Positions 45,874-55,172 are shown, counted from the first letter of the stretch. The stretch: 64,000 nt of DNA from Shewanella sp. CG12_big_fil_rev_8_21_14_0_65_47_15 (GCF_002783505.1 NZ_PFGL01000033.1:1-64000); one strand, 5' to 3'. Made by a program: numbers and translations. Notes: generated by a model from the letters alone, not told the origin.

Positions 45874-48198
45874 CTACTCTGGATTAATCAAGTCACCAAA
45901 TCTAAACAAGCGGTTGTACCAAAATGGCGCTAAATCCCGCCTGTAGGTTTTAACGAACTGTTCATTCTGCTGAAAAATCACACTAATTTGCCCCTCTTCC
46001 CCTGTTGTTAGATACATAATATTGCGTCGTTGATATCGCTCGATAACCGCGGGTTTAGGGAATCCATATCGATTAGCGAGCCCTGCTGGAAACAATACGA
46101 GTTCCGGTGCAACGGCATCAATAAAAGCATCGGTCGATGAGGTTTTACTGCCATGGTGTGGTGCGACTAGCACCTGATTCGCTAAGGGTGTCGACTGCAT
46201 CTGTGCCTGTGTCACTAATCTTGCCTCCGTTTCCTTCTCGATATCGCCGGTCAATAATATGCTCTGCTGACCATCACCGATCCGCAGCACACAGGAACCA
46301 TTATTCCCCGCGATGGCTGTGTCAGGTGACAGAACCGACAAGTTAAGCGATTGCCATCTTATTTTGTTAGGGCGACAAGCCTGCCCGCCCAAATTAGGCA
46401 CATCGGTTATCCACTGAGCCTGCGGATAAGCTCGAGCGAGTACGGCAGCGCCTCCTGCATGGTCATTATCACTATGGCTAATAAAAATATAATCAATCTC
46501 TTCAATACCTTTGGCGCGCAAAAACGGCACAATCACCCGTTCGCTATAGCTAAAATCATCACCAAATGCAGCGCCAGTATCATAAATAAGTCCCCTACCA
46601 TCCTTTTCCACCACAACGGCGAGTCCTTGGCCAACATCTAATAAATGCACTGTCCAAGAGGATGATTTAAGTGGCAACCATTTTAATAACATAATAAATA
46701 TCAGTGGCATAAAGAAACATCCCATCACGCCATACCAGGGCCAGTATTTATGATGGTGAGGGATATAACGCCAAAGTATTCCCCCTAACAATGCAAAAAG
46801 CCCTATTGCCAAGGCGCTATCTGGCACAGCTTGCCAGTGGGCTGGCAAGCTGCCACTGATATCTAATAATTTGTCATAGGGCATTAACATCCAATCGCTT
46901 AGGCGCAATAACCCTATCCACGGGGCTCCCCAAAGCGTACTCAGCCACCAAAGCGCAAAGCCCGCCATGGCCAGTGGAATAACCACAAAACTAAACCAGG
47001 GCACGGCCAGCATATTCATCCATAAACTGTGGATGCTCATCCCCCCAAAAAGGATCGCTTGCACTAGCCCAAGACCGAGGCTCAGCCGCCACTGAATTGA
47101 CCAGAACTGCCTTAAACCAGCCCCAAAACGTACTGCAAGATTGACATTCTCAGTCAAAGGCCGAGGTTTGGGTGCCGTTTCTAGGGTGTATAAAATAATC
47201 GCTAATGCGCAAAATGACAGCCAGAATCCAGCACTTAAACAAGATAATGGGTCAATCAACAACACCACAAATAAGGCAAATAATAGGCGCTCCCATGGGC
47301 TAGAAAAACGCTTTAATAGACTCAACAACATCAGCAGTAATATCATCACAAGTGCACGTTGAGTCGATACGCCAAACCCTGCTAGATAGGCATAAAAAAT
47401 GGCCCCCACGCCCGAGAATACTAAGGTGAAGAACACATTTCGACGACTCGGATTGGGGGCGTAACGGGTGAGCGCAAACAAGGTGCACGCATAAATCCAT
47501 GCGGTCACCACAGACAAATGCAAACCAGAGATAGCGACGAGGTGACCCGTCCCCGTTTGCCTAAGTGCTTGCCACCTCGTTTGGGAGATAAGCCGCTTAT
47601 CGCCTAAAATAAGTGCTAACAGTATGTCACCCTGTGGCAATGTCGATAACTGCGGGCTTAGTTGTGTAATGAGCCGATTTCGTAATGAGGGGCGGGATTC
47701 GAGCAACTCAGCTTTTATAATTCTTCCTTTCCCGACGATATGCTGGCTAATCAATTGCTTTTGTTCGTTATATCCACCTTGATTTAAGACACTCGAGATG
47801 CTCTTAGGCGCCAAAGTAAATAGCCAAACCTGCCCGACTTCGACCTCTAGGGGCGCTTTCCAAGTCAACCTTAGCTTAGCCTGTGGCCCCAAGATTAAAT
47901 TTGGTTTAATGATTGAGATATCCAAACTTAGCCAGTCGCTGTTTTGACTAACTAGTGATATGATTTCGCCCCTCACCTGAATAGGTTGTTGTAACACTGG
48001 AAGATCCTGCCTAGATAATCCTAAGCAAAAACCAGTTAGCCATACCATAGCAAAGAGTCCACCCGAATAGATGGGGGCTTTTTGATATAGGATTATGGCC
48101 CCAACGAAAAGATAGGGTAAATAACTGACTGGCGGCAGCGATGGCCACAACATCGCTGACAACAAGGTGGCACTAAAGCCAAAGATGAATCGATTCAT
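45874..48198 (-). CDS. comEC: DNA internalisation-related competence protein ComEC/Rec2
   Basis: A membrane channel for uptake of single-stranded DNA. 774 residues: an N-terminal DUF4131/OB-like part, the Competence domain with about ten spans (GTGHLVAISGLHLSVVTAW, the family signature), and a C-terminal metallo-beta-lactamase-like domain (LDVGQGLAVVVEKDGRGLIYDTG, ISHSDNDHAGG). All expected domains and motifs are present, so it should be functional. In this genus natural competence is not always shown. Confidence 0.94.
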   Translation of the reverse strand: MNRFIFGFSATLLSAMLWPSLPPVSYLPYLFVGAIILYQKAPIYSGGLFAMVWLTGFCLGLSRQDLPVLQQPIQVRGEIISLVSQNSDWLSLDISIIKPNLILGPQAKLRLTWKAPLEVEVGQVWLFTLAPKSISSVLNQGGYNEQKQLISQHIVGKGRIIKAELLESRPSLRNRLITQLSPQLSTLPQGDILLALILGDKRLISQTRWQALRQTGTGHLVAISGLHLSVVTAWIYACTLFALTRYAPNPSRRNVFFTLVFSGVGAIFYAYLAGFGVSTQRALVMILLLMLLSLLKRFSSPWERLLFALFVVLLIDPLSCLSAGFWLSFCALAIILYTLETAPKPRPLTENVNLAVRFGAGLRQFWSIQWRLSLGLGLVQAILFGGMSIHSLWMNMLAVPWFSFVVIPLAMAGFALWWLSTLWGAPWIGLLRLSDWMLMPYDKLLDISGSLPAHWQAVPDSALAIGLFALLGGILWRYIPHHHKYWPWYGVMGCFFMPLIFIMLLKWLPLKSSSWTVHLLDVGQGLAVVVEKDGRGLIYDTGAAFGDDFSYSERVIVPFLRAKGIEEIDYIFISHSDNDHAGGAAVLARAYPQAQWITDVPNLGGQACRPNKIRWQSLNLSVLSPDTAIAGNNGSCVLRIGDGQQSILLTGDIEKETEARLVTQAQMQSTPLANQVLVAPHHGSKTSSTDAFIDAVAPELVLFPAGLANRYGFPKPAVIERYQRRNIMYLTTGEEGQISVIFQQNEQFVKTYRRDLAPFWYNRLFRFGDLINPE

Positions 48199-48230
48199 AG
48201 TGAATTAAGTTAAGACAGCAATTTCAGCCT

Positions 48231-48740
48231 ATGCCAAAAAAATTAATAAAAAGATTTATGCCAAAGCCTGAAACTTTGCGTGAGCATAAACACTTACGCA
48301 TGTTCGGACAATTACTACACAATCCTAATCTGTGGGCACTGAACAGAAAATCAGCCCCAGGCGCCTTTGCTGTTGGTCTATTTGTGGCTTGGATACCTAT
48401 GCCATTTCAAATGGTCGTTGCTGCTGCATTTGCTATTTTCTTTAACGTCAACATCCCCGTTTCGGTCGCTTTAGTATGGATCACGAATCCCTTAACTATG
48501 CCCGTGATGTTTTACGGCGCTTACTTATTAGGCGCAAAAATTCTCGGCCATGCCCCACAGGAATTTGCCTTTGAGGCAAGTTGGCAATGGATTGAAGCCT
48601 CGCTTACGACTATTGGCCCCGCCTTTTTATTAGGCTGTCTGGTGTTAGGTGTAATTTTTTCGGCGACGGGTTATTTATTGATCAGTAACTTTTGGAAGTA
48701 CTCCATCATGTTTAAGTGGCAAAAACGTAAGAATAAATAA
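48231..48740 (+). CDS. DUF2062 family membrane protein
   Basis: 169 residues with about three hydrophobic spans: GAFAVGLFVAWIPMPFQMVVAAAFAIFFNVNIPVSVALVWITNPLTMPVMFYGAYLLG is the family core with the conserved NP...P motif. Found next to comEC in other gammaproteobacteria. Function unknown. Divergent from comEC. Confidence 0.88.
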   Translation: MPKKLIKRFMPKPETLREHKHLRMFGQLLHNPNLWALNRKSAPGAFAVGLFVAWIPMPFQMVVAAAFAIFFNVNIPVSVALVWITNPLTMPVMFYGAYLLGAKILGHAPQEFAFEASWQWIEASLTTIGPAFLLGCLVLGVIFSATGYLLISNFWKYSIMFKWQKRKNK

Positions 48741-48767
48741 TTCACTCGCTTACGCTAAGAATGTAGA

Positions 48768-48788
48768 GCCCAGACGATGCTTCTGGGC
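48768..48788 (+). other. Stem-loop after DUF2062 gene
   Basis: GCCCAGA / TCTGGGC with a 7-base loop, 28 bases after the stop. No clear T-run. Confidence 0.4.
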
Positions 48789-48955
48789 CTAAGTTGGCTT
48801 GACGTTAACACAGTATCAACTCCCCCCTAAATCCCGCCCTAAAATAGCTGTAATACCCAACCTGGTTAGTCAAGTACTCACTATGGGATATATACATTCA
48901 TTTAATTTGCAGCTTAAAATATGGCAAGTTTATACCCTAAATTAAGCCATATTTT

Positions 48956-50128
48956 ATGTTAAACATCGACGAACCCGCACACCTCCAACCTAAAATGGCC
49001 CTTTTTCGGCTAGGCTTTAGACCCTTCTTCCTCTTTGCCAGTGTATTTAGCGTGTTTGCATTGATTATCTGGGGGAGCTTTCTCGCTGGGATAAATGTAT
49101 TACCTAGCACACTTAATCCGTTATGGTGGCATGGCCATGAAATGATCTTTGGTTTTGTGTGTGCCGTTGTCGCAGGTTTTTTGCTCACCGCAGTGCAAAA
49201 CTGGACAGGTCGGCCAGGGCTAAAAGGCTTAGCCTTACTCGGACTCTTTTGTGTTTGGCTACTGCCACGGATTTTATTGTTCGCCCCCTTTGGAATACCA
49301 TTTCCCCTGATAATGGTACTCGATTTACTCTTTTTACCCCTTACCGCCTTATTACTCGCCATTGCAGTTATCCAAGTGCGTCAATGGCGTAATTTTGTCT
49401 TTATTCCGATTTTAAGTCTGCTCACAATACTTAATGGGCTAAGTTATTACGGACTACTCACACAACAGTTTGAGTGGATCAACAATGGCTTATATGGCGC
49501 AATCCTGATGATCAGCGTTATCGTCGCCCTACTCGGTGGCCGCGTGATCCCCTTTTTCACTGAACGGGCAACCCAATGGCAGCGCCAAAGCTCACTTGCT
49601 TGGCTTGAGTGGTTAAGCTTTGCCAGTTTACTCACTTTAACGATAAGCCTCTTTTTACAACATGAACTCAGCATAAGAATGATTGCAGGGTTGGCGAGCC
49701 TAGTGCTCTTACTCCGTTGGAATCGCTGGGGATGGCGGGCAAGCTGGGGAGTGCCATTACTATGGTCGCTACACTTAAGCTATTTGTGCATTCCCATGGG
49801 ACTGGCATTAATTGCCATAGGGTTACCACTCTCGGTAGGTATGCATGCCATCACGGTAGGCGGTCTAGGCGGTATGATATTAGCGATGATGTCACGGGTC
49901 TCCTTGGGCCATACTGGTCGACAACTTAAACCACCTCGTCCTGTGGTGTTCGGGTTTATTCTCATCTTATTAGCAACGCTCCTTAGAGTATTCGCTGGGA
50001 TACTCACCCAATGGTCAAGTGAGCTACTGCTAGGGGCAATTAGTGGCTGGATCTTAGCCTTTAGCTGTTTCTGCTACTGTTATGGCCCAATGCTCTGCCA
50101 ACCAAGGGCGGATGGACGCCCAGGTTAA
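48956..50128 (+). CDS. nnrS: NnrS family membrane protein
   Basis: Polytopic (about 12 spans) haem/copper-containing inner-membrane protein linked to nitric oxide stress during denitrification. 390 residues; signatures FRLGFRPFFLFA, WWHGHEMIFGFVCAVVAGFLLTAVQNWTG (conserved His residues) and GRVIPFFTERA, then HAITVGGLGGMILAMMSRVSLGHTGR. I saw no NsrR or FNR site upstream. psiE follows after 124 bases. Confidence 0.92.
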   Translation: MLNIDEPAHLQPKMALFRLGFRPFFLFASVFSVFALIIWGSFLAGINVLPSTLNPLWWHGHEMIFGFVCAVVAGFLLTAVQNWTGRPGLKGLALLGLFCVWLLPRILLFAPFGIPFPLIMVLDLLFLPLTALLLAIAVIQVRQWRNFVFIPILSLLTILNGLSYYGLLTQQFEWINNGLYGAILMISVIVALLGGRVIPFFTERATQWQRQSSLAWLEWLSFASLLTLTISLFLQHELSIRMIAGLASLVLLLRWNRWGWRASWGVPLLWSLHLSYLCIPMGLALIAIGLPLSVGMHAITVGGLGGMILAMMSRVSLGHTGRQLKPPRPVVFGFILILLATLLRVFAGILTQWSSELLLGAISGWILAFSCFCYCYGPMLCQPRADGRPG

Positions 50129-50142
50129 GCTTGCCTTCTTTT

Positions 50143-50178
50143 CTGTGACCAATTCATATCTTGTGAATTGAGTCACAG
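50143..50178. repeat. Inverted repeat overlapping CRP site upstream of psiE
   Basis: CTGTGACCAATTCA pairs with TGAATTGAGTCACAG (one bulged A) around a 7-base loop. It contains the CRP core at 50162-50177. Confidence 0.6.
50162..50177 (+). promoter_or_regulatory. CRP-binding site upstream of psiE
   Basis: TGTGA-ATTGAG-TCACA, a perfect match to the CRP consensus core TGTGA-N6-TCACA, 75 bases ahead of the psiE ATG. In E. coli psiE is under cAMP-CRP and PhoB control. Confidence 0.75.
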
Positions 50179-50195
50179 AGAATTCCCGCACTTTT

Positions 50196-50245
50196 CCCTA
50201 CTAACGTATTTTTACTGTTACTATTTATAAAAATATTTAGTAGGG
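50196..50245 (+). promoter_or_regulatory. Hairpin sequestering the psiE ribosome-binding site
   Basis: Two stacked stems: CCCTACTAA / TTAGTAGGG (9 bp) and TATTTTTA / TAAAAATA (8 bp), internal loop CG versus T, 13-base apical loop. The right arm contains the AGTAGGGAG Shine-Dalgarno region of psiE, so the structure would block initiation when formed. Confidence 0.6.
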
Positions 50246-50252
50246 AGTTGCT

Positions 50253-50657
50253 ATGCCATTTTATCGCCAATACGGTGCCAAAGGGCTAAAAGCCGTAGAA
50301 CATTTGGTATTAATCATTATTGCCATTGCCACCGTCGTCGCCATCGGACAAGAAATTGTTCACATTTTCTCAGTCGGAGCTGTCGCACTCGCTGACTTGC
50401 TATTGTTATTTATTTATCTCGAAGTCTTAGCCATGGTGGCTAACTATGCAGAGTCAGGCAAACTCCCTGTACGTATGCCTCTCTATATTGCTATTGTCGC
50501 CTTAGCCCGTTATCTGATCTTAGACATGAAAAGCATGGATGATTGGCGCATTGCGGCGATTTCGATTTCAACCTTGATCTTAGCGGGAACAGTGATCGTC
50601 ATCCGTTGGGGCCAATTAAAAATGCCTTATCCTAAAAATCAAGAATACGACAATTAA
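50253..50657 (+). CDS. psiE: PsiE-like phosphate-starvation-inducible protein
   Basis: Small inner-membrane protein of 134 residues with four hydrophobic segments. VEHLVLIIIAIATVVAIGQEIVHI, LFIYLEVLAMVANYAESGKLPVRMPLYIAIVALARYLILD and the C-terminal span match the PsiE family, whose biochemical role is unknown. Upstream lie a perfect CRP core and a hairpin over the ribosome-binding site, which suggests both transcriptional and translational control. No clear Pho box seen. Confidence 0.85.
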   Translation: MPFYRQYGAKGLKAVEHLVLIIIAIATVVAIGQEIVHIFSVGAVALADLLLLFIYLEVLAMVANYAESGKLPVRMPLYIAIVALARYLILDMKSMDDWRIAAISISTLILAGTVIVIRWGQLKMPYPKNQEYDN

Positions 50658-50815
50658 TCAGCCACCTGAGTTGGTGCTATTGAAGGATCATTCACTGGCA
50701 CCTGCAGTCCTCGTTTTAAAACTACTATCAAAGACCTAGCTTTCACATTGGTATTCTGTGAAAAAGCAATTATGCTAGTTTTACTGGGATCAATTATTTA
50801 CGGGGCAATCGAGTT

Positions 50816-51118
50816 ATGGGTCACCATCCTACTGGTTTTGAAGAAAAACGCACGTCACTGCGAGTGGATATGGAAGCGGAACGTGTCCTCCTGCATTGGA
50901 GCGATCAACAGGGAGTCGAACACACAGATGAAGGCGTTTGTATCGATTTAGCCAGAAGAGGGATTTTATTCGACTATAAAAAACCTTTCGCGCTGGGTGA
51001 ATTAATCGAAGTCACTTTTAATCCCAACACCTCCCAGCAAAATACCGTCAAGGGCCAAGTATGCCGTTGCTCGCAATGCCACGAGCAAAGCTACCATATC
51101 GCCATGCAATTGCTTTAA
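50816..51118 (+). CDS. PilZ-domain protein
   Basis: 100 residues with the c-di-GMP binding pattern: an RTSLRVDMEAERVLL N-terminal loop (R-x-x-x-R type) and DLARRGILFDYKKPF (D/N-x-A/S-x-x-G). The whole protein is one beta-barrel PilZ domain with a C-terminal CRCSQCH metal-like motif. Function unknown. It sits 77 bases before the ParA-like gene on the same strand and might be co-transcribed. Confidence 0.8.
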   Translation: MGHHPTGFEEKRTSLRVDMEAERVLLHWSDQQGVEHTDEGVCIDLARRGILFDYKKPFALGELIEVTFNPNTSQQNTVKGQVCRCSQCHEQSYHIAMQLL

Positions 51119-51195
51119 TTTAACTTAAGCTACGCAGGGTAAGCCGGGCTGTTCTACACTGAATTAATTGAAAGATCCACGCAGGGGACGTCACT

Positions 51196-51864
51196 ATGAT
51201 TTTGTTGGTAGGTGGTGAGAAAGGAGGAAGTGGCAAGAGTTGTCTCGCGCAAAACCTCGCGGTTTATATTAAGCAAAAATTCGATGCAAACGTCCTTATG
51301 GTCGATTGTGATCCACAGCGGACCACATCCGATTGGATCCAAGCCCGAAACAATGATCCTAGTTTACCCGCCATCAACTGTATTCAGCTCTATGGTAAAA
51401 TTCGCAATGACTTACTGAGCCTAAATGAACGTTTCGAGTATGTCATTGTTGACTGTGGTGGCCAGGATAACCTCGCAATGCGTGCCGCAATGTCAGTAGC
51501 AACTTATGTGGTGATCCCACTTAGGCCTAAGAGGCGAGATCTTAAAACCCTGCCCCATATGGAGGATATGCTAAGTACCTGTAAAATGGTCAATCCTAAA
51601 ATGGTGGCTACCATAGTGTTGACGCAATGCCCTGCTCTGCCAACACAGTTTAAGCGTATTTTAGAGGCAAAAGACGTAGTGCAATCCTTTGGGCTAAGGG
51701 TGCTCAACTCAGTGACCTTTTGCCGTAACATTTATGATGACAGTGAGGAAAAAGGCTCTTCGGTCATCGAAATTGAGCCGGATGGTAAAGCCGCTGATGA
51801 AATTCGCGCCATAGTGGATGAGCTATTCACTTTACCACCAGAAAATAGCTATGAGCTTAACTGA
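51196..51864 (+). CDS. Orphan ParA-family ATPase
   Basis: A 222-residue deviant-Walker ATPase. The Walker A GGEKGGSGKS has the signature Lys, with VDCDPQRTTSDW (motif A') and VIVDCGGQDNLAMRAAMSVATYVVIPLRP (Walker B region). The family positions plasmids, chromosomes or protein clusters. No parB or parS is present; instead a small ribbon-helix-helix-like gene overlaps its 3' end by 14 nt, as in small partition/positioning systems. Confidence 0.88.
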   Translation: MILLVGGEKGGSGKSCLAQNLAVYIKQKFDANVLMVDCDPQRTTSDWIQARNNDPSLPAINCIQLYGKIRNDLLSLNERFEYVIVDCGGQDNLAMRAAMSVATYVVIPLRPKRRDLKTLPHMEDMLSTCKMVNPKMVATIVLTQCPALPTQFKRILEAKDVVQSFGLRVLNSVTFCRNIYDDSEEKGSSVIEIEPDGKAADEIRAIVDELFTLPPENSYELN

Positions 51865-52192
51865 TCTTAAACGCAAGAAACCCAAACAAATCATCACGCC
51901 AGTTTCTGTCGATGATTTTATTGAGGATGCCAATAACTACGCCTTAGGTAAGGCGAGTCTTTTAGCTGCACCACCAACAAATGTCCAACGGGGTTTAGAT
52001 AAAAAGTCGGCCAAAATTTACCGGCACGCCACTTTTACGCTGACAGAAACCAGTATCTCCCAACTCGATATACTGTCAAAGGACACTAAAATAGCTAAGT
52101 CTCGCTTATTGCGGATTTTAATTGAGGAGTTCAGCCAACGCACTGCCGCCGAACAACACAGAATCGTCCATAAAGATGAGGATGAGCGTTAA
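51851..52192 (+). CDS. Small ribbon-helix-helix-like partner of ParA
   Basis: 113 residues from the ATG at 51851. The N-terminal half is basic and probably flexible. The C-terminal half (ATFTLTETSISQLDILSKDTKIAKSRLLRILIEEFSQRT) has a beta-strand and two helices as in ribbon-helix-helix DNA-binding proteins. The start overlaps parA by 14 nt, so the two are translationally coupled. Role as its DNA or cargo adaptor is inferred. The frame open to 51818 has no better start. Confidence 0.75.
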   Translation: MSLTDLKRKKPKQIITPVSVDDFIEDANNYALGKASLLAAPPTNVQRGLDKKSAKIYRHATFTLTETSISQLDILSKDTKIAKSRLLRILIEEFSQRTAAEQHRIVHKDEDER

Positions 52193-52231
52193 TCAGCAGC
52201 AATTATCTTCCTTTAAACTTATTTAGTGCTC

Positions 52232-52474
52232 TCAATGATGGCACTGCCGTCCAGCAACGAATGTCATTCCCAGCTCAGTTTCTTGAAGTTTCTCTTTACT
52301 CGTGAGTAAACTTAGCAACTCAATTGCAGTGAGATTTTCAGCACTACAAGTATGGTAACGCGCAGTATTGCCAAATTGCCGCGCCATAAGAGTGATCAAT
52401 TCATGCTTTAAAATGGGGCTTCCTTGAGCTACCATCAGCGCCATAACGTCATGACCGTGAACAGAGTCGGACAT
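52232..52474 (-). CDS. yecH: YecH-family metal-binding protein
   Basis: Eighty residues with the family features: HGHDVMALM at the start, GNTARYHTCSAENLTAIELLSLL in the middle and a terminal CHH. The conserved His and Cys residues probably bind a metal. Function unknown. It is divergent from the sensor kinase gene. Confidence 0.88.
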   Translation of the reverse strand: MSDSVHGHDVMALMVAQGSPILKHELITLMARQFGNTARYHTCSAENLTAIELLSLLTSKEKLQETELGMTFVAGRQCHH

Positions 52475-52602
52475 GTGTCCTCCAAAAGATGCAATTAAGA
52501 TTGCTCTTTATAGCCGAACTGTTGAATTTGAACCCTGATCTCGCGCACATACTGTTCATTTGATTTGCTGCGTCGACCTCTGTGACGAAAATGTGAGCCT
52601 CT

Positions 52603-54285
52603 ATGTCCCTGATCCTCTTACTCACCCAGCAGATGTCACTGTACTTAGTGATTGTTTACTTAGTCAGTAAAACACCGCTTTTTAAGCTATTTGCTGAAAC
52701 CTCACCCCGCTTACCCCACAAAATTTTTATCTATTTCATTTTTTCCAGCTTCTGCATTATGGCAACCTACTTTGGCGAGCAAACCTCAGGTGCGATTGCC
52801 AATACCCGCGCCATGGGGGCGGTATTGGGAGGATTACTCGGCGGTCCAGTGACCGGATTGTTAGTCGGAGTGACAGGGGGATTACATCGCTACAGTATGG
52901 GTGGCTTTACCGATGTCGCCTGCGCCATATCGACAACACTGGAAGGCCTTTCGGCGGGGATGATCAGTTTTTATCTACGCAGAGCGGGCAAGAGCGAACT
53001 TATCTACAACCCACTGCTGGTGTGTTTAGTCACCTTCTACGCTGAGATGATGCAAATGAGCATTATCCTGTTGATTGCACGCCCATTTGACGATGCATGG
53101 GAACTTGTTCGTCAAATTGCGCCGCCGATGTTACTCGTTAATTCTATTGGTGCGGCGCTGTTTATGAGCATGATCCGCGATCAAAAGACGATGTTCGATA
53201 AACTCTCCTCCAGCTTTTCGACTAAAGCCCTCAAAATTGCCGAACGTAGTGTGGGTTTACTCTCTAAAGGTTTTAATGAGGAAAGCAGCAGCAAGGTGGC
53301 GCAAATTGTGATTGAAGAAACCAATGTGGGCGCTGTGGCTATTACGGATAGGGAAAAACTCTTAGCTTTTATTGGGATCGGCGCCGATCACCATATCCCA
53401 GGCACGCCTATTTCATCAAAAATCACCCTCGAGGCCATTAATCAAAATAAGGTGATGTTTGCCGATGGCGTCGAAACACCCTATGCCTGCTCAATTTCGA
53501 ACCAATGCAAACTCGGCTCGAGTCTAGTGATCCCCTTGCGTAGTGACACTGAGGTCATAGGCACCATTAAATTGTATGAACCTAAAAATAAGCTGTTCTT
53601 GAATATTAATCGCACCTTAGGTGAAGGTATCGCACGCTTGCTATCTAACCAAATTCTGTATGGGCGCTTCGAACAACAGCAAAACTTACTCACACAAGCG
53701 GAGTTAAAACTGCTGCAAGCCCAAGTCAACCCGCACTTTTTATTTAATGCGCTCAATACTATCAGTGCAATTATCAAACGCGATCCTGATATGTCCAAAC
53801 AGCTATTACAGCAGTTGTCACAATTTTTACGGATAAACCTAAAGCGCACTACGGGTCTAGTCACTCTCGGGGATGAGCTAGATCACATCGCCTCCTATCT
53901 CACCATTGAGAAGGCCCGTTTTATTGATAAATTACAAGTTAACATTGCCATACCTGAGTCACTCTACCATTGCAAAGTGCCCGCATTTACCCTGCAACCC
54001 ATCATAGAGAATGCCGTCAAACACGGCACATCACATATGATAGAGCAAGGGCAGATCAAAGTAACAGGCAAGCTAGATGACAATATTTTAGCGTTAGATG
54101 TCACTGATAATGCAGGTTTATATCAGCCAGTCTCGGGTTCTGAAGGACTTGGAATGAACTTAGTCCATAAACGGATCCAAAACCTATTTGGCGAACAATA
54201 TGGCATCACAGTAGAATGCGAGCCGGACGAATATACTAAAGTCACCATTCGCCTACCCATAGAACCAACGGAAACAAACACGTGA
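52603..54285 (+). CDS. btsS: LytS-type sensor histidine kinase (BtsS-like)
   Basis: 560 residues, nearly the E. coli BtsS length. The 5TM-Lyt domain (GAVLGGLLGGPVTGLLVGVTGGLHRYSMGGF is diagnostic) is followed by a GAF domain (about 200-360) and the His-kinase part with QVNPHFLFNALNTI (phospho-acceptor His) and the N-box ENAVKHG and GLGMNLVHKRIQNLFG. In E. coli BtsS senses external pyruvate. It overlaps the response regulator by 4 nt and is close to a CstA-family transporter. Confidence 0.92.
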   Translation: MSLILLLTQQMSLYLVIVYLVSKTPLFKLFAETSPRLPHKIFIYFIFSSFCIMATYFGEQTSGAIANTRAMGAVLGGLLGGPVTGLLVGVTGGLHRYSMGGFTDVACAISTTLEGLSAGMISFYLRRAGKSELIYNPLLVCLVTFYAEMMQMSIILLIARPFDDAWELVRQIAPPMLLVNSIGAALFMSMIRDQKTMFDKLSSSFSTKALKIAERSVGLLSKGFNEESSSKVAQIVIEETNVGAVAITDREKLLAFIGIGADHHIPGTPISSKITLEAINQNKVMFADGVETPYACSISNQCKLGSSLVIPLRSDTEVIGTIKLYEPKNKLFLNINRTLGEGIARLLSNQILYGRFEQQQNLLTQAELKLLQAQVNPHFLFNALNTISAIIKRDPDMSKQLLQQLSQFLRINLKRTTGLVTLGDELDHIASYLTIEKARFIDKLQVNIAIPESLYHCKVPAFTLQPIIENAVKHGTSHMIEQGQIKVTGKLDDNILALDVTDNAGLYQPVSGSEGLGMNLVHKRIQNLFGEQYGITVECEPDEYTKVTIRLPIEPTETNT

Positions 54286-54992
54286 TCACTTGTTTAATTG
54301 TGGATGATGAGCTGTTTGCTCGTGAGGAACTCGCCGACCTCCTCGGTCAAGAAGCCGATATTGACATTATCGGCCAATGCGCTAATGCCATCGAGGCATT
54401 GCAAACCATTGCTAAGGAAAAGCCCCAACTGGTTTTCCTCGACATTCAAATGCCGCGGATCTCGGGGATGGAATTAATTGCCATGCTCGATCCCGATACC
54501 TTACCTAAAATCGTGTTTGTCACCGCCTATGACGAGTTTGCCGTGAAGGCCTTCGATAGCCATGCCTTCGATTATTTACTCAAACCCATAGATGCCGACA
54601 GACTCAACCAAACCCTTAAGCGTGTTCGCAAAGATCTTACACCACAGGCTGTCAATGCCATCGCACCATCCAGTCTCGAGCATTTGCCCTGCTACAGCGG
54701 AAGCAAGTTAAAAGTCATTCCCATCCAAGATGTGGAATATGTGTTTAGTGATTTAAGCGGTATCCATGTCGCCTGCACTAAGGGAAAAGTCCACACCCAA
54801 CTCACTCTAAAAGTGCTAGAGGAAAAGACGCCACTGGTACGCTGTCATCGCCAATATCTTATCTCACCTAAAGCCATCGCCGAGATTGAGCTACTCGATA
54901 CTGGCGCCGAAGTCACCACCTTACTCGGAGATAAAGTGCCCGTATCACGCCGTTATCTTAAGAGCCTTAAGCAATTGTTTGGTTTTCAATAG
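54282..54992 (+). CDS. btsR: LytTR response regulator (BtsR-like)
   Basis: 236 residues. Receiver domain with the acidic pair VDDE, phospho-acceptor Asp in LVFLDIQMP and the Lys of LLKPID. C-terminal LytTR DNA-binding domain from about residue 135 (DVEYVFSDLSGIHVACTKGK, LVRCHRQYLISPKAIAEIE). It starts inside the end of btsS. Direct repeats resembling its E. coli binding site lie upstream of the next gene. Confidence 0.93.
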   Translation: MITCLIVDDELFAREELADLLGQEADIDIIGQCANAIEALQTIAKEKPQLVFLDIQMPRISGMELIAMLDPDTLPKIVFVTAYDEFAVKAFDSHAFDYLLKPIDADRLNQTLKRVRKDLTPQAVNAIAPSSLEHLPCYSGSKLKVIPIQDVEYVFSDLSGIHVACTKGKVHTQLTLKVLEEKTPLVRCHRQYLISPKAIAEIELLDTGAEVTTLLGDKVPVSRRYLKSLKQLFGFQ

Positions 54993-55053
54993 CTATTTGA
55001 ACCGTTTAACCGCACCAGAGCACAGCTTAGGGCGATGCATACATACGTATGTA

Positions 55054-55081
55054 ACCGCTCACGCCATCCTATTGCCGCTGA
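55054..55081 (+). promoter_or_regulatory. Candidate BtsR-type direct repeat upstream of cstA
   Basis: ACCGCTCA, 12-base spacer, GCCGCTGA. It resembles the E. coli BtsR (YehT) direct-repeat motif ACC(G/A)CT(C/T)A with about 13-base spacing (recalled). Located about 95-120 bases before the start of the transporter gene. Confidence 0.45.
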
Positions 55082-55122
55082 CGCTGCATTATCGACCTCT
55101 TAACCAAATCCCCCGGTTTTAG

Positions 55123-55139
55123 GTAAACAACTTGTTTAC
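55123..55139. repeat. Palindrome before the CstA-family gene
   Basis: GTAAACAA-C-TTGTTTAC, eight-base arms, 34 bases before the ATG. It could be an operator or part of the promoter. Confidence 0.4.
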
Positions 55140-55172
55140 ACTCTGTTTAACTCAAATGGGGAGATAACAAAT

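Noticed and set aside
50748..50951. 67-codon frame overlapping the PilZ gene start
   Set aside because: Different frame from a well-supported PilZ domain and without a good start site; probably a shadow.
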